Of a stretch of 14,726 nt of DNA, positions 8,365-14,726 are shown piece by piece. Numbering within the stretch: position 1 is the stretch's first letter; the number at the start of each line of letters is the position of its first letter. The position numbers and the translations under genes were made by a program. The notes beneath the pieces are model-generated. The model searched no databases, was not told the DNA's origin, and saw only the letters and a program-made list of their open reading frames with translations. This DNA comes from B18-G2 sp964432835 (GTDB lineage Archaea; Thermoplasmatota; E2; DHVEG-1; B18-G2), in the NCBI GenBank assembly GCA_964432835.1, contig CAYSPA010000025.1:1-14726 (forward strand), read 5' to 3'.

Positions 8365-10025
8365 GATACCACCTCCTCTTTCTTCTTCCTCTCTTCAAGG
8401 AGTTTCTTCGCAATTTCTCTGAGCTTGAACTTCTGTATCTTTCCACTCGCCGTCATCGGCCACTCATTCGTGAAGAATATGTACTTCGGAACCTTATATC
8501 TGGCGATGTTCTTCTTGCAGAACTCCTTGATTTCTTCCTCGGTTGCGCTCTCTCCATCTTTAAGCTGTATAAACGCCGCCACCTCCTCTCCATACTCTGG
8601 GTGAGGCACTCCAACAACCTGCACTTCTTTTATCTTCGGGTGGGTATAGAGGAATTCTTCTATCTCTCTCGGATAAACGTTCTCTCCACCTCTGATTATC
8701 ATATCATCGACTCTTCCAAGGATGTAAACATAACCATCTTCATCCATCTTCGCAAGGTCTTTGGTGTGTAACCAGCCATTTTCTATTGCTTTTGCAGTCG
8801 CTTCTGGCATCTTATAATATCCTTTCATTATGTTGTATCCTCTCGCAACAAGTTCACCAGGCGTATTTGGAGGAACCTCCTTCAGTGTACCTGGCTCCAC
8901 TATCTTTACCTCTATGTATGGCATCGGCTTACCAACCGTCTCGACTCTCTTCTCAATCGGATCATCCCTGCTGGTCATGGTTATAACTGGAGACGCCTCA
9001 GTGAGACCATAAGCAATGGTCATCTCCCTAGCATGCATGTCCTCCATGACTCTCTTCATAACCTCCACAGGGCAGGGGGCGCCGGCCATTATGCCTGTTC
9101 TCAGAGAAGAGAGGTCATACTTGTCAAAGTCGGGGTGATTCAACTCTCTGACAAACATCGTTGGAACTCCATAAAGTATGGTGCATTTCTCTTTATCAAC
9201 CGCTTCGAGAACCTTTCCCGCATCGAATATCTCTATTGGAACCATCGTTACTCCATGAACAACGCTCGCAAGCGTCCCCATTACGCAACCAAAGCAGTGG
9301 AAGAAAGGCACAGGTATGCACAGCCTGTCTTCTGGTGTCATTCCCTGATATTTTCCTACCCAGTAAGCATTGTTCACTATGTTGTAATGGGTGAGCATCA
9401 CTCCCTTTGGAAAACCAGTAGTTCCAGATGTGTACTGCATGTTTATGACATCTTGGGGATCGAGAGATGCTTGCATAGCCTTAAGCTCTTCGTCGCTGAC
9501 TTTATTACCCATCTCCATGACCTCATTGAATGTGAACATTCCAGGATGCTTTTCTTCGCCGATGAAAACAACGTTCTTCAGATAGGGGAGCTTTTCACAC
9601 TTCAACTCTCCTGGGGCACAATCCTTGAGCTCCGGCACAACCTTGTAGATTGTATCCACATAGTTCACATCCTTGAATCCCTGAACCAGAAAGAGAGTTG
9701 TTGTATCGGATTGTTTCAGAACATATTCCAGCTCATGTGCCTTGTAGTAAATGTTCACTGTAACTAGAACCGCTCCGATTTTTGCGGTCGCAAACTGCAG
9801 TAAAACCCATTCCGGAACGTTGTACGCCCATATAGCGACGTGATCTCCCTTCTTCACTCCAAGTTTCATCAAACCCTTTGCGAGCTGGTCGCACTTCTCC
9901 TTGAACTCTCTGTAACTGTACCTCAAGCCTCTATCAACATAAACGAGGGCATCTTTGTCAGGATATTTTTCTGCGGTCTCATCGAGCACATCTCCAATTG
10001 TTTTGTTTATCAATTCCTCTGCCAT
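8361..10025 (-). CDS. Long-chain fatty-acid-CoA ligase (FadD/ACSF2-like), AMP-forming
   Basis: 554 residues with all superfamily motifs: P-loop TSGTTGFPKG (199-208), adenine motif YGLTE (339-343), ribose-binding D423 (HTKD), hinge GRVDDMI (437-443), the GGENVYP motif (446-452) typical of fatty-acyl-CoA ligases, and catalytic lysine K529 (TASGK). The lysine-rich C-terminus (542-551) is charged and may be mobile. It joins a medium or long fatty acid to CoA using ATP, in the cytoplasm or at the membrane. Archaea have few true fatty acids in their lipids, so scavenged or breakdown acids are likely substrates. It is the first gene of a two-gene operon with the ACSM-like ligase. The start ATG at 10025 follows a G-rich ribosome site, and a TATA box lies about 45 bases upstream. 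Confidence 0.87.
   Translation of the reverse strand: MAEELINKTIGDVLDETAEKYPDKDALVYVDRGLRYSYREFKEKCDQLAKGLMKLGVKKGDHVAIWAYNVPEWVLLQFATAKIGAVLVTVNIYYKAHELEYVLKQSDTTTLFLVQGFKDVNYVDTIYKVVPELKDCAPGELKCEKLPYLKNVVFIGEEKHPGMFTFNEVMEMGNKVSDEELKAMQASLDPQDVINMQYTSGTTGFPKGVMLTHYNIVNNAYWVGKYQGMTPEDRLCIPVPFFHCFGCVMGTLASVVHGVTMVPIEIFDAGKVLEAVDKEKCTILYGVPTMFVRELNHPDFDKYDLSSLRTGIMAGAPCPVEVMKRVMEDMHAREMTIAYGLTEASPVITMTSRDDPIEKRVETVGKPMPYIEVKIVEPGTLKEVPPNTPGELVARGYNIMKGYYKMPEATAKAIENGWLHTKDLAKMDEDGYVYILGRVDDMIIRGGENVYPREIEEFLYTHPKIKEVQVVGVPHPEYGEEVAAFIQLKDGESATEEEIKEFCKKNIARYKVPKYIFFTNEWPMTASGKIQKFKLREIAKKLLEERKKKEEVVS
8368..8377 (-). promoter_or_regulatory. Shine-Dalgarno site that fixes a TTG start
   Basis: On the minus strand GAGGAGGTGG is followed five or six bases later by TTG (8364-8362). 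It nearly matches the full archaeal consensus GGAGGTGAT and lies inside the last codons of the upstream ligase gene. No in-frame ATG lies nearby, so the TTG start is well supported. Confidence 0.75.
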
Positions 10026-10036
10026 GAGTTTCTCCC

Positions 10037-10051
10037 CCTTCTTGGAGAAGG
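10037..10051 (-). repeat. Small inverted repeat at the predicted transcript start of the ligase operon
   Basis: CCTTCT (10037-10042) and AGAAGG (10046-10051) are perfect six-base inverted arms around TGG. The dyad covers the predicted transcript start and part of the ribosome site, where a repressor or an RNA hairpin could act. A six-base dyad can occur by chance, so this is only a candidate. Confidence 0.3.
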
Positions 10052-10064
10052 ATAAACGGGAGAG

Positions 10065-10075
10065 TTTTAATAAAG
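10065..10075 (-). promoter_or_regulatory. TATA box of the acyl-CoA ligase operon
   Basis: Minus-strand CTTTATTAAAA is centred about 45 bases before the ATG at 10025, giving a transcript start near 10044 and a leader of about 18 bases. That leader contains AAGGGGGAG as a moderate ribosome site. Confidence 0.5.
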
Positions 10076-10187
10076 GTTCGGTTTTTCCCGTCCAGCTGTT
10101 ATAACCTCATTGAGATAGAGCAAAGGCTCCAAGTACAGTTTATCACATACTGTTTAAATGAAGCACAATCGCATATGTTTAGAGAAT

Positions 10188-12137
10188 TCAACTTCCACTT
10201 TCCACCATTTCAAGGACACTGTTCACAATATCTGTCTGAGAGTAGAAAGTGATATTCTCGCCATCGAAGTATCCTTCTGCAACGAGGGACCATATTGCGT
10301 GCGTCGGATATACCTTTGGTCTCGCATACACCCTTGCGTTTATCTCCCCATCGGTGGCATTCTCCTTGACGTACACCCTCCACTCCACACCATTTTCGTA
10401 GGGCGATGACTTTGATAATCTCTCCATGCAGTAGAGTTCGAGTTTTTCTATCAGAGCATCGCTCAGATTCTCCAGCAATATCCAGCCATCCCTTGAGATG
10501 TTTTTATCATCTTCCAGCACTATCTTATCGACGCCCGGCGGCGCAAAGAATGGATCCTCAATTACCGTTGCATCTATTTCGAAGGTTGGCAGATAAAGAT
10601 GGGTCCAGTCGTTCTGGTCATATGGTGGATTGCTACCATCTGAATAATCTAAGAAATCGAATTTCAAGTACTGGATGAGATGTTTTATTGGCATGGCAAA
10701 CCATCCAGCAAGCCAGTAGTAGTTCATCACGCTTTTGTAATTTGCCCATGTTTGTATGAATCTCTTTTTCTCCTCTCTACCACCCAATATACTCGTATTG
10801 TCACATCCCTGGATACTCCATGGAGTTATGCCAAGAGAGTGACCCAGCTCGTGCATCAGTTGTTTGGCGAAAGCAACCCTTTTAGCTCTTTCTCCAAAAG
10901 CAAGATATATAAGGAAACTTCTCCTTGACATGCTCACATGTATGGTATCGTACCTGTTAAATTTCGAGGGAATACAGAATGCACCTTTATGTCCAATAAC
11001 AACATATCTGAATATCCCCCTTCTCTCATCGGGGAAATACCTTTCGTAGTATTCTAGCATTGAACCGGTATCCTGAGATGCTACCTTGGTATATGGAACC
11101 TTCTGCCCTCCGCCGTTCTTTGGAGAATCGGGCCAACCATCATCTATGTAGAGATTTATCCCGTGCTGACAGAATCTCTCTATGAGAGCCTGCTTCGATT
11201 CCTCGTAAAGCTCTCTCTCGATATCGAAGAAAGAACCTTTTTCCATGATGTCAACTTCCATGTACACGTCTGGAGTAAATGGATTTGCGAGCCATTCTGA
11301 CATCCTGTATTCCTCTATATTCTCTATCCCATCCAAGTCTGGATCGAGATATTCGTGGTTATCCCATGTAAACGGGTCGTATCCCCATTTCCATTCCCAC
11401 GAAGTCGGTATCCCATCTCCATCTGGATCCATTTTACTATCATCTATGAATGGACTCGTGTGGAGAACATTTACCTCCGTCCAGTATGGAATGCCATCTC
11501 CATCGAAATCGGTTTGGTAGATGTTGAACCACACTTCGAAATACTCCCCAACGAAGTGTCCGTAACCATCTTCATCGTAAAGGTAATCATCCCCGGACCA
11601 TCTTCCGGTTCTGTAATCGTAAGTCAATGTGAAGGAATCCCTCTCGATATCCTTCGTTTTCCTTCCAAAGATACCGTAATTTACTCTCTCGACGACGGTT
11701 ATGGTAACCTTTGAGGTTGGCTTCTCTTCCTCCACATCCTTGACCATCCTGAATTCCTTGAAGTCCGCATCCCATGTATCCCAGGTGAGGTACAGATACT
11801 CTTCTCCTCCTTTCAATATAGTGGCGTTTTTACTCGAGAAGGTTTTTCCATCTATGGTAGCCTCGACATAGAAGGAGGGTTTGTTTTTCCACTCTCTGCT
11901 GAAAGGAGTGAGAAGCTTATCGAGAAGACCGCGATGTCGAACCCTTTCAACCTCGACTATTATACCCTGATTTGTGAGCGGACTGATTCTGTCATCTATG
12001 ACTATTCCCTCGCCCTCTGGAGCTTTTTTCCGGGGCTGTGGCATGAGAACGATGGTAGCCACTATGGCGAGAATAATGATGATAGCGATACCAATGACTA
12101 TCCACTGCTCCTTTCCACCGGATCCCTTTTTCGCCAT
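10188..12137 (-). CDS. Membrane-anchored zinc metalloprotease with thrombospondin type 3-like calcium repeats
   Basis: 649 residues. A basic N-terminus (MAKKGSGGK) and one hydrophobic helix (about 12-32) predict a single anchor with the rest outside the cell. Residues 40-200 are beta-rich and not recognised. Three acidic calcium-loop repeats follow: D210-x-D-G-D-G, D237-x-D-G-D-G and D265-x-D-x-D-G, each before a short turn, as in thrombospondin type 3-like repeats. The zinc site is H429-E-L-G-H433-S-L-G436. Downstream SVMNYY (469-474) looks like the Met-turn of metzincins. The third ligand expected three residues after G436 is not His or Asp (P439 is there); D446 in GCDN is a candidate. It probably degrades proteins at the cell surface. 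The ATG at 12137 lies 28 bases after a strong TATA box, so the message is probably leaderless. Confidence 0.82.
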   Translation of the reverse strand: MAKKGSGGKEQWIVIGIAIIIILAIVATIVLMPQPRKKAPEGEGIVIDDRISPLTNQGIIVEVERVRHRGLLDKLLTPFSREWKNKPSFYVEATIDGKTFSSKNATILKGGEEYLYLTWDTWDADFKEFRMVKDVEEEKPTSKVTITVVERVNYGIFGRKTKDIERDSFTLTYDYRTGRWSGDDYLYDEDGYGHFVGEYFEVWFNIYQTDFDGDGIPYWTEVNVLHTSPFIDDSKMDPDGDGIPTSWEWKWGYDPFTWDNHEYLDPDLDGIENIEEYRMSEWLANPFTPDVYMEVDIMEKGSFFDIERELYEESKQALIERFCQHGINLYIDDGWPDSPKNGGGQKVPYTKVASQDTGSMLEYYERYFPDERRGIFRYVVIGHKGAFCIPSKFNRYDTIHVSMSRRSFLIYLAFGERAKRVAFAKQLMHELGHSLGITPWSIQGCDNTSILGGREEKKRFIQTWANYKSVMNYYWLAGWFAMPIKHLIQYLKFDFLDYSDGSNPPYDQNDWTHLYLPTFEIDATVIEDPFFAPPGVDKIVLEDDKNISRDGWILLENLSDALIEKLELYCMERLSKSSPYENGVEWRVYVKENATDGEINARVYARPKVYPTHAIWSLVAEGYFDGENITFYSQTDIVNSVLEMVESGS

Positions 12138-12160
12138 ACATTATCAAAATACGTTTGTTC

Positions 12161-12170
12161 ATATATATAA
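12161..12170 (-). promoter_or_regulatory. TATA box of the metalloprotease gene
   Basis: Minus-strand TTATATATAT is centred 28 bases before the ATG at 12137. No ribosome site is seen, so a leaderless or nearly leaderless message is expected. This is one of the clearest TATA boxes in the window. Confidence 0.65.
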
Positions 12171-12207
12171 GTTCTTATTATATTAATACCATATAACTTC
12201 TTATACT
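12166..12207. repeat. Paired operator-like dyads upstream of the metalloprotease promoter
   Basis: Two similar 16-base units, 12166-12181 and 12192-12207, are spaced 26 bases apart and agree at 13 of 16 positions by eye. Each is a dyad: ATAAG-TT-CTTAT (12167-12178) and TATAA-CTTC-TTATA (12192-12205). The first overlaps the TATA/BRE area, where a repressor would block transcription; the second lies further upstream. AT-rich sequence raises the chance of accidental dyads. Confidence 0.4.
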
Positions 12208-12230
12208 TGGTACCGCGAGTTCATCGTTGA

Positions 12231-12588
12231 TACCGTCTGTGGATATTCCCACTGTTATATAGCACATTCGGAGGCAGAACCTTCACCCATCCACAACAAA
12301 TTTTCAGGGACTTGGAAATAAGAATCGAGATCAAACCTTTTCTGAGCGTTGATATAGAGTCGTCTTTATACGTCGAAGGGAGAGATTGAAAGAGTCGAAG
12401 AAAAATGTAAAGAAACCCTCCTTGAGGGCGTTGTGAGGATGTGGGAGAAGGTCTGGAGGACCTGGTCAAGCGATATACTCGGTAAGCCCATTTTCTACAG
12501 AAAGTCGGCGAGGGGTTACCAGTTGGCCGTAATCGATGGTGGTACCGGATATTTTCTCTTCGTAGAGGAAGGTAAAAGCCCGCAATAA
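12231..12588 (+). pseudogene. Possible decayed protein gene (frameshifted, no clear start)
   Basis: Between 12138 and 12647 no intact gene is convincing, but two overlapping plus-strand frames have codons like the real genes here. Frame A is open from 12231 to a TGA near 12378 and includes FRDLEIRIEIKPFLSVDIES. Frame B is open from 12358 to TAA 12586-12588 and includes EIERVEEKCKETLLEG, MWEKVWRTWSSDILGKP and IDGGTGYFLFVEEG. Joining them near 12360 would give a continuous protein end of about 110 residues. Frame B alone could start at GTG 12433 or ATG 12439 (about 50 residues) with only a weak ribosome site. I do not recognise the family. A short real gene, a decayed gene or a sequencing frameshift are all possible. 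Confidence 0.35.
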
Positions 12589-12592
12589 CGAC

Positions 12593-12627
12593 AGCCCGCT
12601 TTGCTAACACCAACGAAAGGGCTTTTT
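12593..12627 (+). terminator. Possible hairpin plus T-run after the broken gene
   Basis: AGCCC (12593-12597), then after a two-base bulge TTT, can pair with AAAGGGCT (12616-12623), followed by TTTTT overlapping 12623-12627. It lies five bases after the frame B stop and could end that message. The same T-run is the TATA box of the next gene, so the two roles cannot be separated by eye. Confidence 0.3.
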
Positions 12628-12629
12628 AT
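12622..12629 (+). promoter_or_regulatory. TATA box of the aRF1-like gene
   Basis: CTTTTTAT, preceded by purine-rich CGAAAGGG that could serve as a BRE, is centred about 22-25 bases before ATG 12648 and ATG 12651. This predicts a leaderless transcript starting at one of the two ATGs. Confidence 0.55.
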
Positions 12630-12647
12630 CTCGAGTCCCTTCCATCC

Positions 12648-13748
12648 ATGATGAGAGAGATATGTAGCGAGGATGTGGAAAGATTATCGGAGATCTACGA
12701 TCCAGACAACAAGGACTCATTCATCAGCTTGTACATCGACCCGGAAAGTCCCTATGAGAGTTTTCTCAAAAGGAGAGAGGAAGCATGCAGGTGTGTCCTG
12801 AAGAAAAACCCTTCCCTTCTGGAGAATTTCGATAAGACGATGGAACGAATAAGAGATGTTATAATGAAAAATTCTTCTCGGGAATTTCTGATAATATTTG
12901 CATCACACAAGAACGGATTTTTCGAGATGTATACATCCAACCAGAAGGGAAAGAATTTGATGATCGTCGACACATCTCCGTATATAAGACCGGTCGTCGA
13001 GATGATGGAGGACTACGAAGATATAGGTCTCATTCTCATGGATACCCACAGAGCAAAGGTTTTCATGCTGTGTGAAAACAAACTGATTCCGGAGAAAAAG
13101 ATAGCACGAAATATCCTGAGGAAACACAAAAAGGGCGGATGGTCTCAGGCGAGGTTTCAGAGAATAAGGAGGGAGGAGATAAAGAGATTCATGAAAGAGG
13201 TTGCGCTTTACTGTGAGAAGATATTCAAGGATGTGGACAAGATCATCCTGGCGGGTCCCGGAAATGGAAAACACATATTTCTGGAAACGATACCAAAGAG
13301 TCTCAGGAAGAAAATCATAGAAATCCTAGACGTTGATTTTGATGAGGATGAGAGAAAGTTGATCGAAATCATGCAGGATATGGGGAAAGAGAAAAAGAAA
13401 GAAGATGAGGAGATGCTGATGAATCGCATCGGGAGCGAGATTTTGAAGGGAGGGATGGCGGTTTACGGGGTAAGGGAGGTCTTGGAGAGGGCTATGGAGG
13501 GTTTGCTCGAAGTCGTCCTGATAGATAAAAATCTGAGGATAGCGGGATGGATATGCGAGAGATGCCAACTCGTTGATGTTGGAAGAAAAGAGAGATGCCC
13601 TTATTGCGGGAGCGAGGTATCGGAGGTTGATGTTATAGAAGAGATAGTGGAGTTCTGTGAAAGATTCGATAGCAGGGTGATCTTCTTGGAGAATGAGGAG
13701 TTGAAAGAAATCGGAGGAATAGCCGGACTGCTGAGGTACAGATATTGA
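12648..13748 (+). CDS. aRF1/VLRF1-like peptidyl-tRNA hydrolase (release-factor paralogue)
   Basis: 366 residues, about 50 shorter than archaeal aRF1. The C-terminal third is clearly eRF1/Pelota domain 3: YGVREVLERA (273-282), a zinc ribbon C303-x2-C306...C317-x2-C320, and EIGGIAGLLRYRY (354-366). The middle domain has MDTHRAKVF (131-139), AGPGNGK (202-208) and the catalytic loop KHKKGGWSQARF (159-170). Canonical aRF1 has GGQSAxRF; here W165 sits where the catalytic Gln should be, and Q167 lies two residues on, as in VLRF1/bacterial eRF1-like paralogues recalled from the family. The N-terminal domain (1-120) lacks NIKS and YxCxxxF, so it should not read stop codons. The likely job is freeing nascent chains from tRNA on stalled or split ribosomes. 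Two ATGs (12648, 12651) are possible starts, both leaderless. A coiled charged segment covers about 240-262. Confidence 0.78.
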   Translation: MMREICSEDVERLSEIYDPDNKDSFISLYIDPESPYESFLKRREEACRCVLKKNPSLLENFDKTMERIRDVIMKNSSREFLIIFASHKNGFFEMYTSNQKGKNLMIVDTSPYIRPVVEMMEDYEDIGLILMDTHRAKVFMLCENKLIPEKKIARNILRKHKKGGWSQARFQRIRREEIKRFMKEVALYCEKIFKDVDKIILAGPGNGKHIFLETIPKSLRKKIIEILDVDFDEDERKLIEIMQDMGKEKKKEDEEMLMNRIGSEILKGGMAVYGVREVLERAMEGLLEVVLIDKNLRIAGWICERCQLVDVGRKERCPYCGSEVSEVDVIEEIVEFCERFDSRVIFLENEELKEIGGIAGLLRYRY

Positions 13749-13763
13749 TAGCAGACAGATAGA

Positions 13764-13770
13764 TTTTAAA
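13764..13770 (+). promoter_or_regulatory. TATA box of the DUF5611-like gene
   Basis: TTTTAAA is centred 26 bases before the ATG at 13793, the exact spacing for a leaderless transcript. The gene thus has its own promoter in spite of the 44-base gap to the upstream gene. Confidence 0.6.
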
Positions 13771-13792
13771 CACATAACCAATTTCGTTTTTC

Positions 13793-14074
13793 ATGCGAGA
13801 ATACAGTATCAAGAGAGGATACAATCCAGATATAAATTCTCTGGTGAAAGAATACTTCGGCGTTGAGGGAAATGTTGAGGAAGGTCTGAAATTCTTTTTC
13901 GATGGCATAGGCGAGATTTTCATAAAGAGGGAGGGTCAAAAACTCTACATAGAAACCAGACCATCCGGAAATAAGAAGAGCGATATATCTATAATCAAAA
14001 GATGGAACGAGTTTCTCTTCAGAGCAACTGGAAAGACCGCGAAAGAGAGGAAAAAGGAATTACTAAAACTCTAG
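13793..14074 (+). CDS. Small archaeal protein, DUF5611-like, unknown function
   Basis: 93 residues, soluble and basic at the C-terminus. The pattern MREYSIKRGY at the start, a middle segment of short strands (GEIFIKREGQKLYIETRP) and the end RWNEFLFRATGKTAKERKK fit my memory of the archaeal family DUF5611, in which the N-terminal R-x-Y-x-x-K/R-R-G and the C-terminal ATGxTAKER are conserved. No catalytic or metal-binding motif is visible. It follows the aRF1-like gene on the same strand but has its own TATA box, so a functional link is not shown. Its stop TAG (14072-14074) is two bases from the stop of the convergent transaldolase gene. Confidence 0.7.
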   Translation: MREYSIKRGYNPDINSLVKEYFGVEGNVEEGLKFFFDGIGEIFIKREGQKLYIETRPSGNKKSDISIIKRWNEFLFRATGKTAKERKKELLKL

Positions 14075-14076
14075 CA

Positions 14077-14721
14077 TTACTTTGGTACCTTCTTCCAGTC
14101 CTCAAGAAATCTCTTTATCCCTATATCTGTGAGGGGATGTTTGACCATCTTTCTCAGAACCGCAGGAGGTATTGTAATCACATCTGCACCGAGCCTTGCC
14201 GCCTGAATCACATGAATCGGATGTCTAACACTTGAAACAATGACCTTCGTTTTGAATCCATAGTTTCTGAATATATCGACGATTTCCTCCACGATCTGCA
14301 TCCCCTCATTGCCTATATCATCGAGTCTCCCTATGAATGGGCTCACATAGGTTGCTCCAGCTTTTGCAGCAAGTATTGCCTGATTTGCGGAGAAAACAAG
14401 GGTTACATTCGTCTTTATCCCCTCTTTGCTGAGAGTTTTTACCGCCTTTAGACCTTCCTCGGTCATCGGTATCTTGACAACCACGTTTTTGTGTATCTTT
14501 GCGAGTTCCCTCGCCTCTTTTATCATACCTTCTGCATCCTCGCTTATGACCTCGAGGCTTATGGGACCATCCACTATCTTGAATATCTCATCAACGACTT
14601 CTTTGAACGATCTCCCGCTCTTTGCGATAAGCGTTGGATTTGTTGTGACTCCATCTATCACTCCCCAGGATGCAAGTTCTCTTATCTCATCCAAATCTGC
14701 GGTATCCACGAATATCTGCAT
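14077..14721 (-). CDS. Transaldolase, short archaeal (MipB/TalC-like) type
   Basis: 214 residues, the size of the short single-domain transaldolase/fructose-6-phosphate aldolase group, with an alpha/beta barrel. TTNPTLIAK (26-34), the Schiff-base lysine K83 in VVKIPMT, TNVTLVFS (104-111), SPFIGRLDD (127-135) and the phosphate-side SSVRH (163-167) are all present. Glu57 (SLEV) and Phe129 (SPFIGR) match transaldolases rather than fructose-6-phosphate aldolase, which has Gln and Tyr there. It moves a dihydroxyacetone unit between sugar phosphates in the non-oxidative pentose phosphate pathway, in the cytoplasm, and would supply pentoses for nucleotides. The ATG at 14721 is complete, but only five bases upstream are visible, so the promoter is unseen. 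Confidence 0.9.
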   Translation of the reverse strand: MQIFVDTADLDEIRELASWGVIDGVTTNPTLIAKSGRSFKEVVDEIFKIVDGPISLEVISEDAEGMIKEARELAKIHKNVVVKIPMTEEGLKAVKTLSKEGIKTNVTLVFSANQAILAAKAGATYVSPFIGRLDDIGNEGMQIVEEIVDIFRNYGFKTKVIVSSVRHPIHVIQAARLGADVITIPPAVLRKMVKHPLTDIGIKRFLEDWKKVPK

Positions 14722-14726
14722 GAGAA

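Noticed and set aside
9033..9767. Plus-strand 244-residue open frame inside the FadD-like ligase gene
   Set aside because: It is antisense to a gene with all ligase motifs; the His- and Cys-rich product is typical of a shadow frame.
10026..10187. Possible RNA gene or small gene in the 162-base gap after the ligase operon start
   Set aside because: Apart from the TATA box and small dyads I see no tRNA fold, strong hairpin or credible short coding frame.
12221..12613. Minus-strand 130-residue open frame in the gap before the aRF1-like gene
   Set aside because: Composition is rich in Arg, Ser and Pro with no recognisable domain, and it lies opposite a better plus-strand coding signal; probably a shadow.
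12648..13748. Canonical archaeal release factor aRF1
   Set aside because: The GGQ Gln is replaced by Trp, the N-terminal NIKS and YxCxxxF motifs are missing, and the protein is about 50 residues short.
14077..14721. Fructose-6-phosphate aldolase instead of transaldolase
   Set aside because: Glu57 and Phe129 follow the transaldolase pattern rather than the Gln and Tyr of the aldolase.
1..14726. CRISPR array, insertion sequence or integrase
   Set aside because: No regularly spaced repeats, terminal inverted repeats with a transposase, or recombinase motifs were seen.

Overview
The window reads as a piece of an archaeal chromosome, most likely a heterotrophic euryarchaeote of the Thermoplasmata type (an inference from gene content, low confidence at lower rank). 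The archaeal signs are a geranylgeranyl reductase, UbiA prenyltransferases, an aRF1-family protein, a DUF5611-like small protein, and AT-rich TATA boxes placed 25-30 bases before start codons, so that several messages look leaderless. Codon use is rich in AGA, ATA and GAG. Secreted or membrane-anchored peptidases and acyl-CoA ligases suggest growth on peptides and fatty or organic acids.

Layout. Bases 1-222 hold the 3' end of a PKD-domain surface protein with an apparent frameshift. It is followed by two UbiA-family membrane prenyltransferase genes on the minus strand (247-1173 and 1223-2857), the second with a long extra N-terminal membrane domain. Divergent from these is a secreted gingipain-like C25 peptidase (about 3000-5402), then an FAD-dependent geranylgeranyl reductase (5478-6632). 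Convergent with that is a two-gene minus-strand operon of acyl-CoA ligases (10025 down to 6691), coupled by a TTGA overlap. Next is a membrane-anchored zinc metalloprotease with calcium-binding repeats (12137 down to 10188), whose promoter carries two operator-like dyads. The only long stretch without a clear gene (12138-12647) contains these dyads and what looks like the decayed remains of a coding region. The right end has an aRF1/VLRF1-like protein with a GGWSQ loop (12648-13748), a small DUF5611-like protein (13793-14074) and, convergent with it, a short transaldolase (14721 down to 14077).

How it may work together. The UbiA enzymes and the reductase are the classes that attach and saturate isoprenoid chains of archaeal membrane lipids or quinones, so 247-6632 may be partly a lipid neighbourhood. 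The two peptidases and the PKD protein act at or outside the membrane. The acyl-CoA ligases would activate acids made from, or imported with, degraded protein or lipid. The release-factor-like protein probably releases nascent chains from tRNA on stalled ribosomes rather than reading stop codons.

I see no tRNA, rRNA, CRISPR array or insertion sequence. No clearly new multi-gene system stands out. The points most worth a second look are the release-factor paralogue, the UbiA fusion, the C25 peptidase with an inserted beta domain, the metalloprotease lacking the usual third ligand, the paired dyads in its promoter, and the broken gene at 12231-12588.
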